NCBI RefSeq assembly: GCF_900103175.1
Contig: NZ_FNLF01000002.1
Span: 4,354,136 to 4,418,135, forward strand
Origin: Tsukamurella pulmonis
GTDB lineage: Bacteria > Actinomycetota > Actinomycetes > Mycobacteriales > Mycobacteriaceae
DNA: 64,000 nucleotides
Direction of reading: 5' to 3'
The notes beneath the pieces were generated by a model, which was given only the letters and a program-made list of their open reading frames with translations, had not been told where the DNA came from and made no database searches. Below, piece by piece: positions 17,115-26,507 of this stretch; the first letter of the stretch is position 1; every line of letters starts with the position of its first letter. The translations under genes were made by a program, and so were the position numbers.

Positions 17115-18252
17115 GTCCGCCTCCTCCTGTGAGGATCGCGGCGAACGCGACCAGCGCCCGCGAGCCCTCGTCGAAGTACCCCGAGTGCGCCGCGGGCCCG
17201 AGGGGCGTGGCGCCCTCGGCGTCGATCGGCAGTGCCCCGAACGACGATGCCGCCGGGTCGGTTCCGAGTCCCAGTTCCACGCCGAGCAGGCGGCGCAGGG
17301 CCTGCCCCGCGCCGTCGGTCGCGGCGACGCGCGGGATCGGATCGTCGGAATCGCGCGCGACGTGGACCGGGACGCCCAACTCCGCGGCGGACCGCACCGG
17401 GCCGGCGCCGGGCGAACCCAGCAGCACCACCGCATCGACGACGCCGGCCAGCGCTCCGCCCGCGCCCGCGGTGGCCACCGTCGTGGCGCCGTAACTGTGC
17501 CCGAAGAGCACGACCCGCGGGTCGTCGGGCCGCATCCGCGCAAGGTCGGCGAGATCGGCCCGCAGCTCGGCGGCGCCCCGTCGGGCATGCTCTCCGGTGA
17601 GGACCTGCGCGGCCGACATCCGGCCCGACGGTGCGTCGTACCCGATCCACGCGAGCGTTGCGGTCGGGGTCATCGGGTCCGCACGTCGCGCGGCGACCTG
17701 CAGGTTCGCGGCGCTGCGGGTGACCGCCGAGATCGAGGCTGCGGTGGTTCCCATGCCCGGGACCACGACGCCGATGTTGCGCGCGGCATCGAGATCGCCG
17801 AGGGCGACGACCACCGCACCGTCGCCCCCGAACGCGTCCGGGTCGTACTCGACGAGCTGGACCGTCTCGCCGCCGCGACCCAGTTCGCGCAGGCGCGCAT
17901 CGATCGTCTCGAGCATGCGCAGCCTGGGCCCGGGCGGCGTGGCTCGCAGGTCGGCGGCGAGGCGCGCGCGGTTCTCCCGATCCCGCTGCGCCGCCGACTT
18001 CGAGCGCGCCGGCTGCCTCACCGGGGTCGACAGGATGGACGCCTGGGCCCGCGCGCCGGCGAGCGGGACGGCGGCGGGAAGGTCTATCGCGGCGAGGCGC
18101 GCGGCGAGATCACCACCGCCACCACTGATCTCGACCGCGGCGCGTTCGAGGGCGACGTCCAGCTCCTCGGCCGCGCGGGCCTCGCGGCCCGCCCACCGCT
18201 CGTACGCGTCGGCGGGTTCGCCCCGCCACGTCGCCACCCGCGTGACCATCAT
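17104..18252 (-). CDS. DUF1023 alpha/beta hydrolase with N-terminal WXG-type helix
   Basis: A protein of about 382 residues. Residues 1-50 contain TWRGEPADAYERW, the W-x-G turn and second helix of a WXG100-like domain, with a shortened first helix. The remainder is the DUF1023 alpha/beta-hydrolase: VVVPGMGTT oxyanion strand, the nucleophile elbow FGHSYGATT (Ser), an acidic residue in the DDPIPRV area and a His in AAHSGYFD near the end. Such enzymes are thought to be esterases or lipases associated with the envelope; the substrate is unknown. The start is ambiguous (ATG pair at 18249-18252 or GTG at 18258). Confidence 0.78.
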   Translation of the reverse strand: MMVTRVATWRGEPADAYERWAGREARAAEELDVALERAAVEISGGGGDLAARLAAIDLPAAVPLAGARAQASILSTPVRQPARSKSAAQRDRENRARLAADLRATPPGPRLRMLETIDARLRELGRGGETVQLVEYDPDAFGGDGAVVVALGDLDAARNIGVVVPGMGTTAASISAVTRSAANLQVAARRADPMTPTATLAWIGYDAPSGRMSAAQVLTGEHARRGAAELRADLADLARMRPDDPRVVLFGHSYGATTVATAGAGGALAGVVDAVVLLGSPGAGPVRSAAELGVPVHVARDSDDPIPRVAATDGAGQALRRLLGVELGLGTDPAASSFGALPIDAEGATPLGPAAHSGYFDEGSRALVAFAAILTGGGGHDR

Positions 18253-18376
18253 GGCCACACGGTAGGACGCGACCACTCCCCGGAACCCGGCGCCGCGGCC
18301 CCGCACGGCCGATCCATCCACAGGACCGCGGTCCTCCACAGGGCCCTCGAGGCCGCGCCCCTGCGGACGGACGGCG

Positions 18377-18778
18377 TCAGTCCCCGCGCGCCGCGCGGGC
18401 CAGCGCCGCGTCCTGCTCCGGCGTGCCGCCCGAAACGCCGAGGCCGCCGATCAGGCCTCCCGCCTCGTCGACGAGGGGAACGCCGCCGCCCATGAGCAAC
18501 AGGCCGCCGCGCGCGACGTGATCGAAGTGCGGGTAGGCCTGTCCGACTGCGACCGGGGAGGCGAGATCCTCACTGGGCATGCGGAACATGACGGCGGTGC
18601 GCGCCTTGGCGACGGCGAGGTCGTTCGACGCCAGCCAGGCGTCGTCCATCCGCTCGAAGGCGACGGGGTTCGCCCCGCGGTCGAGCACCGAGAAGACGGC
18701 GTTCAGCCCCATCTCCGCGGCCCGCGCTCGACCCCGGTCGATGATCTGCCGGGCGGTGTCCAGGGTGATCTCAGGCAT
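18377..18778 (-). CDS. GlcG/HbpS-family heme-binding protein
   Basis: A 133-residue protein of the GlcG/HbpS family, recognised by SVLDRGANPVAFERMDDAWLAS near residue 30 and the glycine-rich C-terminal part (GGGVPLVDEAGGLIGGLGVSGG). HbpS homologues form octamers and bind heme; others accompany glycolate or diol metabolism without a proven activity. There is no secretion signal. Its start overlaps the SDR stop by 8 bases, so it belongs to the SDR transcript. Confidence 0.82.
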   Translation of the reverse strand: MPEITLDTARQIIDRGRARAAEMGLNAVFSVLDRGANPVAFERMDDAWLASNDLAVAKARTAVMFRMPSEDLASPVAVGQAYPHFDHVARGGLLLMGGGVPLVDEAGGLIGGLGVSGGTPEQDAALARAARGD

Positions 18779-19547
18779 GCTGCGTCCACTCCGTCTCCTG
18801 CCACTGCTTCGCCGCGGCGACCGTCTCCGCCGGCCGCATGGTGCGATACAGGTGGTCCTCGGCGGGGATGATCTCGACCATCGCGTCGATCATCTCCTGC
18901 GGATCGGCCTGATCGGCGAGGCTGTCGCCGAAGTCGGGCATCGGGACCACGGCGGTCTCGGGGTCGTACCACTGGACGTAGCTCTCGGCGCCGGTGTCGT
19001 TGAAGCCGGTGCCGAAGACGCCCGGGTTCACGGTGGCGACCTTGACGCCAAGAGGCTCGAGCTCCGCCTTCATCGACCCGGCGATCGCCTCGATGGCGTG
19101 CTTGGTCGCGCAGTACACGCCGAGGAACGGGACCACGAGGATGCCGCCCATCGAGGAGGTCCAGACGACCTTGCCGGAGCCGCGGCGCACCATCTTCGGC
19201 ACGATGCTCTGCACCAGCTCCATGTGGCCGAAGACGTTGATCTCGAAGGATTCCCGCGCCCGCTGGAGCGGGACGTCCACGATGGATCCGCCCTCCATCA
19301 CGCCGGCGTTGAGGACGAGGACATCGGGATCGTAGGAGCCCGCGTGGGCGAGGTCGATCTCGTCGAGCAGGTTGAGCTTGATGACCTCGAGCCGCACGCC
19401 GGCGGCTTCGGCGTCCGCGCGCAGCGAGCGGACCTGCGGCCAGGTCTCCGCGGCCGCGACGACCTCGTGCCCCTGCCGCGCGAGTTCGAGTGCGGTTCCG
19501 CGACCGAACCCGGAGCTCGCTCCGGTGATGAGTATGCGCTGTGCCAC
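18771..19547 (-). CDS. Short-chain dehydrogenase/reductase
   Basis: A 258-residue classical SDR with the cofactor loop ITGASSGFGRG, LNAGVM, and the catalytic Ser-Tyr-Lys set in TSSMGGILVVPFLGVYCATK. An acidic residue after strand two is absent and the loop carries a Ser/Arg pattern, so NADP is possible. It is the first gene of an SDR-GlcG operon, divergent from a TetR gene. Two 16-base operator-like repeats lie between its start and the TetR start, so expression is probably repressed by that TetR protein. Substrate unknown. Confidence 0.86.
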   Translation of the reverse strand: MAQRILITGASSGFGRGTALELARQGHEVVAAAETWPQVRSLRADAEAAGVRLEVIKLNLLDEIDLAHAGSYDPDVLVLNAGVMEGGSIVDVPLQRARESFEINVFGHMELVQSIVPKMVRRGSGKVVWTSSMGGILVVPFLGVYCATKHAIEAIAGSMKAELEPLGVKVATVNPGVFGTGFNDTGAESYVQWYDPETAVVPMPDFGDSLADQADPQEMIDAMVEIIPAEDHLYRTMRPAETVAAAKQWQETEWTQHA

Positions 19548-19561
19548 GATCTCTCCTTCTC

Positions 19562-19631
19562 TAACTGGTTGGTTACCTATGGGTCGAGAGTGCCATTGCA
19601 GAACAGCGATGTCAATAACTAGTTAGTTACC
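19562..19631. promoter_or_regulatory. Duplicated TetR operator between SDR and TetR genes
   Basis: Two 16-base copies, TAACTGGTTGGTTACC at 19562-19577 and TAACTAGTTAGTTACC at 19616-19631, match at 14 of 16 positions and stand 54 bases apart. The second contains the perfect palindrome TAACTAGTTA. One copy flanks each promoter, fitting autoregulation plus control of the SDR operon. Confidence 0.65.
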
Positions 19632-19655
19632 TTGTGGGCGAGTAGTGTGCCCCGC

Positions 19656-20216
19656 GTGCCACCCGACTCCTCCGACACCAAGCGACGCATCTTGGCCGCG
19701 GCTCACACCGAGTTCGCGGCCAACGGGCTGGCCGGTGCCCGCGTGGACCGGATCGCGGAGTCGGCCGGCGCCAACAAGCGGTCGATCTACGTCCACTTCG
19801 GCCCCAAGGAGGAGCTCTTCGACCTCGTCGTGGGTCGCGCTCTGCAGGACATGGCGGACGCCGTGCCGCTCACCCCGGACGATCTCCCCGCCTACGCAGG
19901 GGCGCACTTCGACTACCTCAGTGCCCACCCGGACGTCCTGCGCCTGACCACCTGGTCGCGCCTCGAGCGGCCCGGCGCGGCACCGTCGGAGCAGGACGCC
20001 TACGCCCCGAAGATCGACGCACTGCGCACGCTCTACGGCACCGCGGCCGTCGACCTACTCGCGCTCGTCCTCGGGCTGATCACCGCATGGCAGAACGCCT
20101 CGCCCGCCCTGCGCGCCCTCGCCGACGACGAGGCCGCGGCGCGCCTGGGCGATCACCGGGAGGCACTCGTCGCCGCCGTCCGCGCCACCGTCGACGCCGC
20201 GACCACGCAGCGCTGA
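19656..20216 (+). CDS. TetR-family regulator
   Basis: A TetR protein of about 186 residues. Its DNA-binding part contains GARVDRIAESAGANKRSIYVHFGPKEELFDL (helix-turn-helix); the C-terminal part is the family's all-helical effector domain with a TetR_C-like WSRLERPG segment. The start is one of three in-frame codons (TTG 19632, GTG 19647, GTG 19656); the last places MPPDSSDTKRRIL at the usual distance before helix 1 and keeps the operator outside the gene. Divergent from the SDR-GlcG operon, which it likely represses. Confidence 0.8.
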   Translation: MPPDSSDTKRRILAAAHTEFAANGLAGARVDRIAESAGANKRSIYVHFGPKEELFDLVVGRALQDMADAVPLTPDDLPAYAGAHFDYLSAHPDVLRLTTWSRLERPGAAPSEQDAYAPKIDALRTLYGTAAVDLLALVLGLITAWQNASPALRALADDEAAARLGDHREALVAAVRATVDAATTQR

Positions 20217-20243
20217 CACCCGGCGGACGCCTAAGCTGGGCGC

Positions 20244-21014
20244 ATGCGCATCGGTGCCCACGTCCGCAGTGACACCCACCCCGTCGAGACGGCTGAACAG
20301 CTGGGGGTGGACGTGATCCAGATGTTCGTCTCGGACCCGCAGGGCTGGAAGAAGCCGGAGCCGCACCCGCAGACGCAGGCGCTCAAGGACTCGCCGCTCG
20401 AGATCGTGGTGCACTCGGCGTACGTCATCAACGTCGCGAGCCTGAACAACCGCCTCCGCATGCCCAGCCGCAAGGCCGTCGAGCAGCAGGCGGCAGCGGC
20501 CGCCGACCTCGGGGCCTTCGGGCTCGTCGTGCACGGCGGGCACCTGCGCGACGGCGAGGACCTGCAGGCGGGGATCGACAACTGGCGCAAGCTCTTCACG
20601 CGCCAGGAGGACAAGGGCGGCTTCGGCGTGCCGATCCTCATCGAGAACACCGCGGGCGGCGACGGGGCGATCGCGCGGCAGCTGGAGACCATCGATCGGC
20701 TGTGGGACGCGGTCGGCGACCAGGGCGCCGGCTTCTGCCTCGACACCTGCCACGCCTGGGCGGGCGGCGAGGAGCTGATGGGCATCGTCGAGCGGGTCAA
20801 GGCGATCACCGGCCGCATCGACCTGGTGCACCTGAACAACTCCCGCGACGAGTTCGACTCGGCCCGCGACCGACACGCCAACCTCCAGGACGGCACCATC
20901 GACCCCGATCTGCTGGCCGACGTGGCTCGCGCCGCCGGGGCGCCGATCATCCTCGAGACCCCGTCCGAGGGACTCGCCGACGACGTGGCCTACCTCAAGG
21001 AGGCACTGCTGTGA
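20244..21014 (+). CDS. nfo: Deoxyribonuclease IV (AP endonuclease)
   Basis: A 256-residue TIM-barrel AP endonuclease of the Nfo/End family. Zinc ligands are visible in order: IGAHV, VVHSAY, VVHGGH, LIENTAGG, LDTCHAWAGG, VHLNNSRDEFDSARDRHANL and ILETP. It cleaves DNA 5' of abasic sites in base-excision repair in the cytoplasm. It begins with an ATG and runs into the methyltransferase gene with a GTGA overlap. Length matches mycobacterial End (about 250 residues). Confidence 0.92.
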   Translation: MRIGAHVRSDTHPVETAEQLGVDVIQMFVSDPQGWKKPEPHPQTQALKDSPLEIVVHSAYVINVASLNNRLRMPSRKAVEQQAAAAADLGAFGLVVHGGHLRDGEDLQAGIDNWRKLFTRQEDKGGFGVPILIENTAGGDGAIARQLETIDRLWDAVGDQGAGFCLDTCHAWAGGEELMGIVERVKAITGRIDLVHLNNSRDEFDSARDRHANLQDGTIDPDLLADVARAAGAPIILETPSEGLADDVAYLKEALL

Positions 21015-21724
21015 GCACGCCCGACGCCACCCCGGACGGGATCGACCGGACGGATCAGGAGCGCGAGGCCGGCGCGATCGGCCCGCTCTCCCCCGCCGAG
21101 CTCGCGCACGGGGAGAAGCAGTTGCGCGGCGCGAAGCAGTGGGACGACCGCTACCGCGCCACCGAGCTGGTGTGGGGCACTCCGCCCGACCCGTGGATCG
21201 TCGAACAGGTGACGGTGCTCCCGCCCGGACGCGCGCTGGACGTGGGCGCCGGCGAGGGGCGGCACGCGCTGTGGCTCGCGACCCGCGCCTGGGACGTCAC
21301 CGCGATCGACTACTCGCGCGTCGGCCTGGACAAGGCGGCCACCGTCGCGGCCCGCTCGCCGCGCACCGTCCGGGCCCGGCTGCACTGGACGCCGTTGGAC
21401 GTCACCGTCGACGAGATCCCCGACCAGCCCTACGACCTGGCCGTCTGGGCATACCTGCATCCCGATCCGGAGGACCGGGCGGCGGCGATCGCCAAGGTCG
21501 CGCACGCGCTCGCGCCCGGTGGGCTGCTCCTCCTGCTCGCGCACGAGAAGGCGGACTCCCACCCGGGCCTGCCGACGTTCGGTGCGGCGGAGCTCTCGGC
21601 GGCCCTCCCCGAGGACATGGTGGTGGAGCACGTGGAATGGCGCGAGAGTGATCCGTACCACGGCACGGGTACTGACCTGGCCGTTCGCGCACGTCGCAGG
21701 CGTAATGAGGCGCTCGCGCCGTAG
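21011..21724 (+). CDS. SAM-dependent methyltransferase (class I)
   Basis: A 237-residue protein with the Rossmann-type SAM motif [16 protein letters not shown], the acidic loop end AIDYS and [12 protein letters not shown] before strand four. [13 protein letters not shown] near residue 45 is the start block of the thiopurine/tellurite-resistance-like methyltransferases. The substrate is unknown. Its GTG start overlaps the stop of the endonuclease IV gene, so both are co-expressed, but I see no functional link. Confidence 0.82.
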   Translation: MSTPDATPDGIDRTDQEREAGAIGPLSPAELAHGEKQLRGAKQWDDRYRATELVWGTPPDPWIVEQVTVLPPGRALDVGAGEGRHALWLATRAWDVTAIDYSRVGLDKAATVAARSPRTVRARLHWTPLDVTVDEIPDQPYDLAVWAYLHPDPEDRAAAIAKVAHALAPGGLLLLLAHEKADSHPGLPTFGAAELSAALPEDMVVEHVEWRESDPYHGTGTDLAVRARRRRNEALAP

Positions 21725-21772
21725 GAGTGCTTGCACTTGTTCGCACGCCTCGGGCGCGATATCCTGTCCATA

Positions 21773-21801
21773 TTACCGAGCGGTAACTTACCGACAGGTA
21801 A
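21773..21801. promoter_or_regulatory. Tandem TTACCnnnnGGTAA operators before fadE5
   Basis: Two 14-base palindromes, 21773-21786 and 21788-21801, with one base between them, sit 39 bases before the ATG. They fit the same consensus (TTACYnnnnRGTAA) as sites between fadA2 and fabG4 and before the TetR gene at 33993, so one regulator is likely. Confidence 0.7.
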
Positions 21802-21839
21802 CAGTCCGACAGCCTGATCTGAGAAGGTGGAACAGCCCC

Positions 21840-23672
21840 ATGGGCCATTACAAGAGCAACGTCCGCGACATCGAGTTCAACCTCTTCGAGGATCTCGGTG
21901 TCGGCGAGGTGCTGGCTTCCGGTGCGTACGGCGACCTCGACGAGGACACCGCCAAGGAAATGCTGCGCGAGGCGGCCCGTCAGGCCGAGGGCCCCATCGC
22001 CGAGTCCTTCGCCGAGGCCGACCGCAACCCGCCGGTCTTCGACCCGAACACCCACGAGGTGAAGATCAACGAGGCCTTCAAGAAGTCGCAGGCGCAGTTC
22101 GCCGACGGCGGCTGGGCCTACCTGGGCCTCAACGACGAGCTCGGCGGCACCGACGTGCCCCGCTCGCTGTACTGGGGCATCGGCGAGATGTTCCTCGGCG
22201 CCAACCCCCCGATCTTCATGTTCGCCGCGGGCCCCGGCTTCGCGCAGATCCTCTTCGACGAGGGCACCGACGAGCAGAAGAAGTGGGCGAAGATCGCCGC
22301 CGAGCGCAACTGGAACGCCACCATGGTGCTCACCGAGCCGGACGCCGGCTCGGACGTGGGCGCCGGCCGCACCAAGGCCATCAAGCAGGAGGACGGCTCC
22401 TGGCACATCGAGGGTGTGAAGCGCTTCATCACCTCGGCGGTCATGGACGGCATGTTCGAGTCCACCTTCCACCTCGTGCTCGCCCGCCCCGAGGGCGGCG
22501 CGCCCGGCACCAAGGGCCTGGGCCTGTACTTCGTGCCGAAGCACCACTTCGACGAGGAGGGCAACCTCGGCGAGGAGAACGGCGTCTACGTCACCGGCGT
22601 CGAGCACAAGATGGGCATCAAGACCTCCACCACCTGTGAGGTCACCTTCGGCGGCCACGGCAAGCCCGCCAAGGGCTGGCTCGTGGGCGAGGAGATCAAG
22701 GGCATCGCGCAGATGTTCAAGGTCATCGAGCACGCCCGCATGATGGTCGGCACCAAGGCCATCGGCACCCTCTCGACCGGCTACCTCAACGCGCTCGACT
22801 ACGCCAAGCAGCGCGTCCAGGGTGCCGACCTGACCCAGATGGCCGACAAGACCGCGCCGCGCGTGACCATCACGCACCACCCGGACGTGCGCCGCTCGCT
22901 GCTCACGCAGAAGGCGTACGCCGAGGGCCTGCGCGCCGTGTACCTCTACACCGCCGCGCACCAGGACGTCCGCACCGCGACCCCGGTCTCCGGTGCCGAC
23001 GAGGAGATGGCGTTCAAGGTCAACGACCTGCTGCTCCCGATCGTCAAGGGCGTCGGCTCCGAGCGCGCGTTCACGCTGCTCGGCACCGAGTCGCTGCAGA
23101 CCTTCGGCGGCTCCGGCTTCCTGCAGGACTACCCGATCGAGCAGTACGTCCGCGACTCGAAGATCGACTCGCTGTACGAGGGCACCACCGCCATCCAGGC
23201 GCAGGACTTCTTCTTCCGCAAGATCCTCCGCGACCGTGGCGCCGCGCTCGGCCACGTCGCCGGCCAGATCACCGCGTTCATCGAGGCCAACGCCGGCGGT
23301 GCCTTCTCCGCCGACATCGCCCTGCTCAAGACCGCCGCCGAGGACGTTCAGGCCATGGCCGCCACGCTCACCGGTTTCGCGCTCGCCTCGCAGCAGGAGC
23401 CCAAGGAGCTGTACAAGGTGGGCCTCGGCTCGGTGCGCTTCCTCATGGCCTTCGGCGACCTGATGATCGGCTGGCGCCTGCTGCACCAGGCCGTCATCGC
23501 GCAGGCCAAGCTCGACGGTGGCGCCTCGGGCGCCGACAAGTCCTTCTACGAGGGCAAGGTCGGCGTCGCGAAGTTCTTCGCCGCGAACGTGCTGCCGCAG
23601 CTCACCGGCACCAAGGACATCATCGCCGCGATCGACAACCAGGCGATGGACCTCGACGAGGCCGCGTTCTGA
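21840..23672 (+). CDS. fadE5: Broad-range acyl-CoA dehydrogenase FadE5
   Basis: A 610-residue long-form acyl-CoA dehydrogenase, matching the length and N-terminus ([15 protein letters not shown]) of M. tuberculosis FadE5. It has the FAD-contact block [11 protein letters not shown] and the catalytic glutamate in YEGTTAIQ at residue 447, the same number as in FadE5. It oxidises fatty acyl-CoA to the trans-2-enoyl-CoA, the first step of beta-oxidation, and accepts a wide chain range in the family. In M. tuberculosis it lies next to fadA2; here about 5.5 kb has been inserted between them. Expression is likely controlled by the palindromes just upstream. Confidence 0.94.
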   Translation: MGHYKSNVRDIEFNLFEDLGVGEVLASGAYGDLDEDTAKEMLREAARQAEGPIAESFAEADRNPPVFDPNTHEVKINEAFKKSQAQFADGGWAYLGLNDELGGTDVPRSLYWGIGEMFLGANPPIFMFAAGPGFAQILFDEGTDEQKKWAKIAAERNWNATMVLTEPDAGSDVGAGRTKAIKQEDGSWHIEGVKRFITSAVMDGMFESTFHLVLARPEGGAPGTKGLGLYFVPKHHFDEEGNLGEENGVYVTGVEHKMGIKTSTTCEVTFGGHGKPAKGWLVGEEIKGIAQMFKVIEHARMMVGTKAIGTLSTGYLNALDYAKQRVQGADLTQMADKTAPRVTITHHPDVRRSLLTQKAYAEGLRAVYLYTAAHQDVRTATPVSGADEEMAFKVNDLLLPIVKGVGSERAFTLLGTESLQTFGGSGFLQDYPIEQYVRDSKIDSLYEGTTAIQAQDFFFRKILRDRGAALGHVAGQITAFIEANAGGAFSADIALLKTAAEDVQAMAATLTGFALASQQEPKELYKVGLGSVRFLMAFGDLMIGWRLLHQAVIAQAKLDGGASGADKSFYEGKVGVAKFFAANVLPQLTGTKDIIAAIDNQAMDLDEAAF

Positions 23673-23698
23673 TCGTCGCCTCGTAGCAACGAGCACCC

Positions 23699-23733
23699 CG
23701 AGGGCGCTCCGACCACCGGTCGGGGCGCCCTCG
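23699..23733. terminator. Hairpin after fadE5
   Basis: CGAGGGCGCTCCGACC and the complementary GGTCGGGGCGCCCTCG form a long stem with a 3-base loop and one mismatch, 27 bases after the fadE5 stop. No T-run follows. Confidence 0.65.
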
Positions 23734-23743
23734 CCCGTTCTCG

Positions 23744-23785
23744 GGCCCGACGGTGCGCCCGACGTGCGCGCCGCACCGTCGGGCC
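23744..23785. other. 14-bp inverted repeat carrying GACGGTGC in both arms
   Basis: GGCCCGACGGTGCG at 23744-23757 and its exact complement at 23772-23785 form a perfect stem with a 14-base loop. Each arm contains one copy of the overrepresented octamer GACGGTGC. It precedes the ABC-like gene by 53 bases; an operator or second hairpin are both possible. Confidence 0.5.
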
Positions 23786-23838
23786 ACCACCGTAGGATTG
23801 CTACCGACCTGCGCCGACGACCCTCCGGAGTGCCCCGC

Positions 23839-24507
23839 ATGGACGATGACCAGCCGAACGACGTGCAGCTCGCGGCGGTGAACCTCGGCGTCGACGGGGA
23901 GCACGGCCCGCTGTTCCGGGGCATCGACCTGGAGATCGGCCCCGGCCTGCACGCGGTGCAGATGCCCGCCGGACGCGACCAGGACGCGCTGCTGCTCACC
24001 CTGGCCGGGCGGCTCAAGCCCAGCCACGGCACCGTCGAGGCGCTGGGCGCGAGCACCCCGGGCGCGATCCGGCGCAAGTGCGCCATCGCCGCCTTCGAGG
24101 ACATCGACGAGCTGGACGAGTCCGTCACCGTCGAGACCGTGCTCGCCGAGCAGCGCCGCTGGCTCGCCCCGTGGTACTCGATGGTGCCGCTGAGCGCCGG
24201 CAGCCTCGAGATGGACCAGGTCTTCGGAGACCTCGAGCGCCCCGGACCGAAGACGCGCATCGTCGAACTGAGCGACCTGCAGCTGTTCCTGCTCCGCATC
24301 ACCCTGGCCCTGCTGGGCAACCGCCCGATCCTCGTCGTCGGCGACCTCGAGCAGGTCCGCGACAACCCCGGCCGCGCCGACGCCGTGCAGCGGCTCGGCG
24401 CGATCGCCACCCGCTACACCGTGATCGTCGGGGTCACCAACCCCCTCGGCGGCACCGCACCGCAGCACACGCTGCACGATCGTCGCGCCCTGACCCGGAA
24501 GGACTGA
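23839..24507 (+). CDS. ABC-transporter-like ATPase with a degenerate P-loop
   Basis: A 222-residue protein with the overall layout of an ABC ATPase: N-terminal LAAVNLGVDGEHGPLFRGIDLEI, a position matching Walker A at AGRDQDALLLTLAGRLKPSHG, and a Walker B-like RPILVVGDLEQV. The P-loop lacks the GxxGxGKS residues, and the signature LSGGQ is replaced by ELSDLQLFLL. It may bind nucleotide poorly or serve as a structural subunit. The ATG has GGAG eight bases upstream. Five bases separate it from the YhgE/Pip permease gene, with which it forms a pair common in actinobacteria. Confidence 0.75.
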   Translation: MDDDQPNDVQLAAVNLGVDGEHGPLFRGIDLEIGPGLHAVQMPAGRDQDALLLTLAGRLKPSHGTVEALGASTPGAIRRKCAIAAFEDIDELDESVTVETVLAEQRRWLAPWYSMVPLSAGSLEMDQVFGDLERPGPKTRIVELSDLQLFLLRITLALLGNRPILVVGDLEQVRDNPGRADAVQRLGAIATRYTVIVGVTNPLGGTAPQHTLHDRRALTRKD

Positions 24508-24512
24508 TTCTC

Positions 24513-26501
24513 ATGTCCGAGAAGAAGAGCCGTCTCGTTCCCATCGCCGCGGGCCTCGCCTTCGGCTCCGAGATCAAGCGCTTCGGGCGCAGCCGTCTCA
24601 CCCGGGCCGCGATCGTCGTGCTGATGCTGCTGCCGCTCGTCTACGGCGCGCTGTACCTGTGGGCGTTCTGGGACCCCTTCGGCAACGTCAACAAGATGCC
24701 CGTCGCGCTGGTCAACGCCGACAAGGGCACCGAGGTCAAGGGCCAGAAGATCAACGCGGGCGCCGAGGTGGAGAAGTCCCTCGCCGACGACAAGAGCCTC
24801 GACTGGCACATCGTCTCCCCCGCGCAGGCGCAGCAGGGCGTCAAGGACGGCACCTACTACTTCATGCTCGAGCTGCCGGAGAACTTCTCCTCCGCCATCG
24901 CCTCGCCCATGACCGGCAAGCCCGAGAAGGCGGAGCTGCGGGCCGTCTACAACGACGCCAACAACTACATCAGCTCCACCATCGGCCAGACCGCCATGTC
25001 GCAGGTGCTCAACGCCGTCTCCACCCGCATCTCCGGGCAGGCCGTCAACCAGGTGCTCTCGATGATGATCACCGCCGGGTCCGGGATCGAGCAGGCCGCC
25101 GACGGGGCGGGCAAGCTCCACGACGGCCTGGTCACCGCGAACGACGGTGCCGCCCAGCTCGCCTCCGGCCTCGGGACCGCGAAGACCGGCTCGGCGCAGC
25201 TGCGCGCCGGCTCGCAGAAACTCTCGGACGGGATCACCCAGGCCACCGATCCCCTGCTCGCCGTGACCAAGGCGCTGTCCGGGCTCGGCGGGAACACCGC
25301 GCAGATCCAGCAGAGCGCCGCCGCGCTCGCGGACGCCGCCGACAAGGCGGGCGTGTTCATCAAGACCCAGGACGCCACCCTGGCCGGCATCGACGCCGCG
25401 ATCAGGCAGCTGACCGCCAGCCCGGATCCGGTGGCGCGGCAGGCCGCGGACGGGCTGCGCGCCGTGCGGGCGCAGCTGGCGCAGTCCTCCGTTCCTGTCG
25501 CCGCCAAGCAGCAGGTCGTCGCGGCCTCCGACGCCGCCGCCGTGTTCACCGAGCAGTTGCGCACCCCCGGCAGCCCGCTCGCGGTCCTGCTCGGCAAGGT
25601 GGGCGACACCGGCGACGATCTGACCGCCAAGCTCACCGAACTCCGTTCCGGTGCGCAGCAACTCGCGGCCGGCAACGCCACCCTCGACGACGGCATCACC
25701 CAGCTCTCCGACGGTGCGACCAAGCTCTCCGCCGGCACCGTCGCGCTGCGCGACGGCAGCCAGGAGCTGGCGACCAAGCTGCGCGAGGGCGCGGGCGCGG
25801 TCCCCAAGTGGTCGCCCGAGCAGACCAGCGCGGTGGCCTCGACCATCGGCGGGCCCGTCTCGCTGGACGCGCAGCACGAGAACCGCGCGCCGAACTTCGG
25901 CACCGGCATGGCGCCGTTCTTCCTCACCCTGGCGCTGTTCTTCGGCGCGCTGGTGCTGTGGATGGTCTTCCGTCCGCTGCAGAACCGCGCCATCGCCGCC
26001 GAGGTGCTGGCGATCCGCGTGGTGATGGCCAGCTACCTGCCGGCCGCCGCGATCGGCCTGTTCCAGGCGGTGATCCTGTACTGCGTGGTGCGCTTCGGCC
26101 TCGGGCTCGAGGTCGCGCATCCGGTGGCGATGATCTTCTTCATGATGGGCGTCTCACTCGCCTTCATCGCGTTCACCCAGGCCGTGAACGCCCTCGTCGG
26201 CCCGGCGGTGGGACGCGTGCTGATCATGGCGCTGCTGATGCTGCAGTTGGTCAGTTCCGGCGGCATGTATCCGGTGGAGACCACCGCCAGACCCTTCCAG
26301 GTGCTGCACAAGTACGACCCGATGACCTACGGCGTCAACGGCCTGCGGCAGTTGATCCTGGGCGGCATCGACCACCGGCTCTGGGTCGCGATCGGGGTGC
26401 TGTTGTTCATCTGGGTCGCCTCGATCACGGTCTCCTGCCTCTCCGCGAGACGGAACCGGCTGTGGAACCTCGACCGGCTCCTCCCCGCGATCAAGATCTG
26501 A
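24513..26501 (+). CDS. YhgE/Pip-family membrane protein (ABC-2-like)
   Basis: A 662-residue protein with one TM helix near residue 30, a large extracytoplasmic part of about 400 residues, and five more TM helices at the C-terminus (from about 465). The external part contains coiled-coil-like heptads with the repeated LxxGxxxLxxGxxxL pattern (KLHDGLVTANDGAAQLASGL, repeated around 190-235 and 375-425), which is diagnostic of YhgE/Pip proteins. Homologues include phage-infection protein Pip and ESX-associated YukE-cluster proteins; transport substrate unknown. It follows the ABC-like ATPase gene and has AAGGA before its ATG. Confidence 0.88.
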   Translation: MSEKKSRLVPIAAGLAFGSEIKRFGRSRLTRAAIVVLMLLPLVYGALYLWAFWDPFGNVNKMPVALVNADKGTEVKGQKINAGAEVEKSLADDKSLDWHIVSPAQAQQGVKDGTYYFMLELPENFSSAIASPMTGKPEKAELRAVYNDANNYISSTIGQTAMSQVLNAVSTRISGQAVNQVLSMMITAGSGIEQAADGAGKLHDGLVTANDGAAQLASGLGTAKTGSAQLRAGSQKLSDGITQATDPLLAVTKALSGLGGNTAQIQQSAAALADAADKAGVFIKTQDATLAGIDAAIRQLTASPDPVARQAADGLRAVRAQLAQSSVPVAAKQQVVAASDAAAVFTEQLRTPGSPLAVLLGKVGDTGDDLTAKLTELRSGAQQLAAGNATLDDGITQLSDGATKLSAGTVALRDGSQELATKLREGAGAVPKWSPEQTSAVASTIGGPVSLDAQHENRAPNFGTGMAPFFLTLALFFGALVLWMVFRPLQNRAIAAEVLAIRVVMASYLPAAAIGLFQAVILYCVVRFGLGLEVAHPVAMIFFMMGVSLAFIAFTQAVNALVGPAVGRVLIMALLMLQLVSSGGMYPVETTARPFQVLHKYDPMTYGVNGLRQLILGGIDHRLWVAIGVLLFIWVASITVSCLSARRNRLWNLDRLLPAIKI

Positions 26502-26507
26502 GCCGTC

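Noticed and set aside
21402-24410. A 1002-codon open frame on the minus strand across fadE5
   Set aside because: It is the antisense shadow of the fadE5 and ABC-like genes; the amino-acid mix is Val/Ala/Arg/Gly/His rich without domains, as always for such frames in high-GC DNA.
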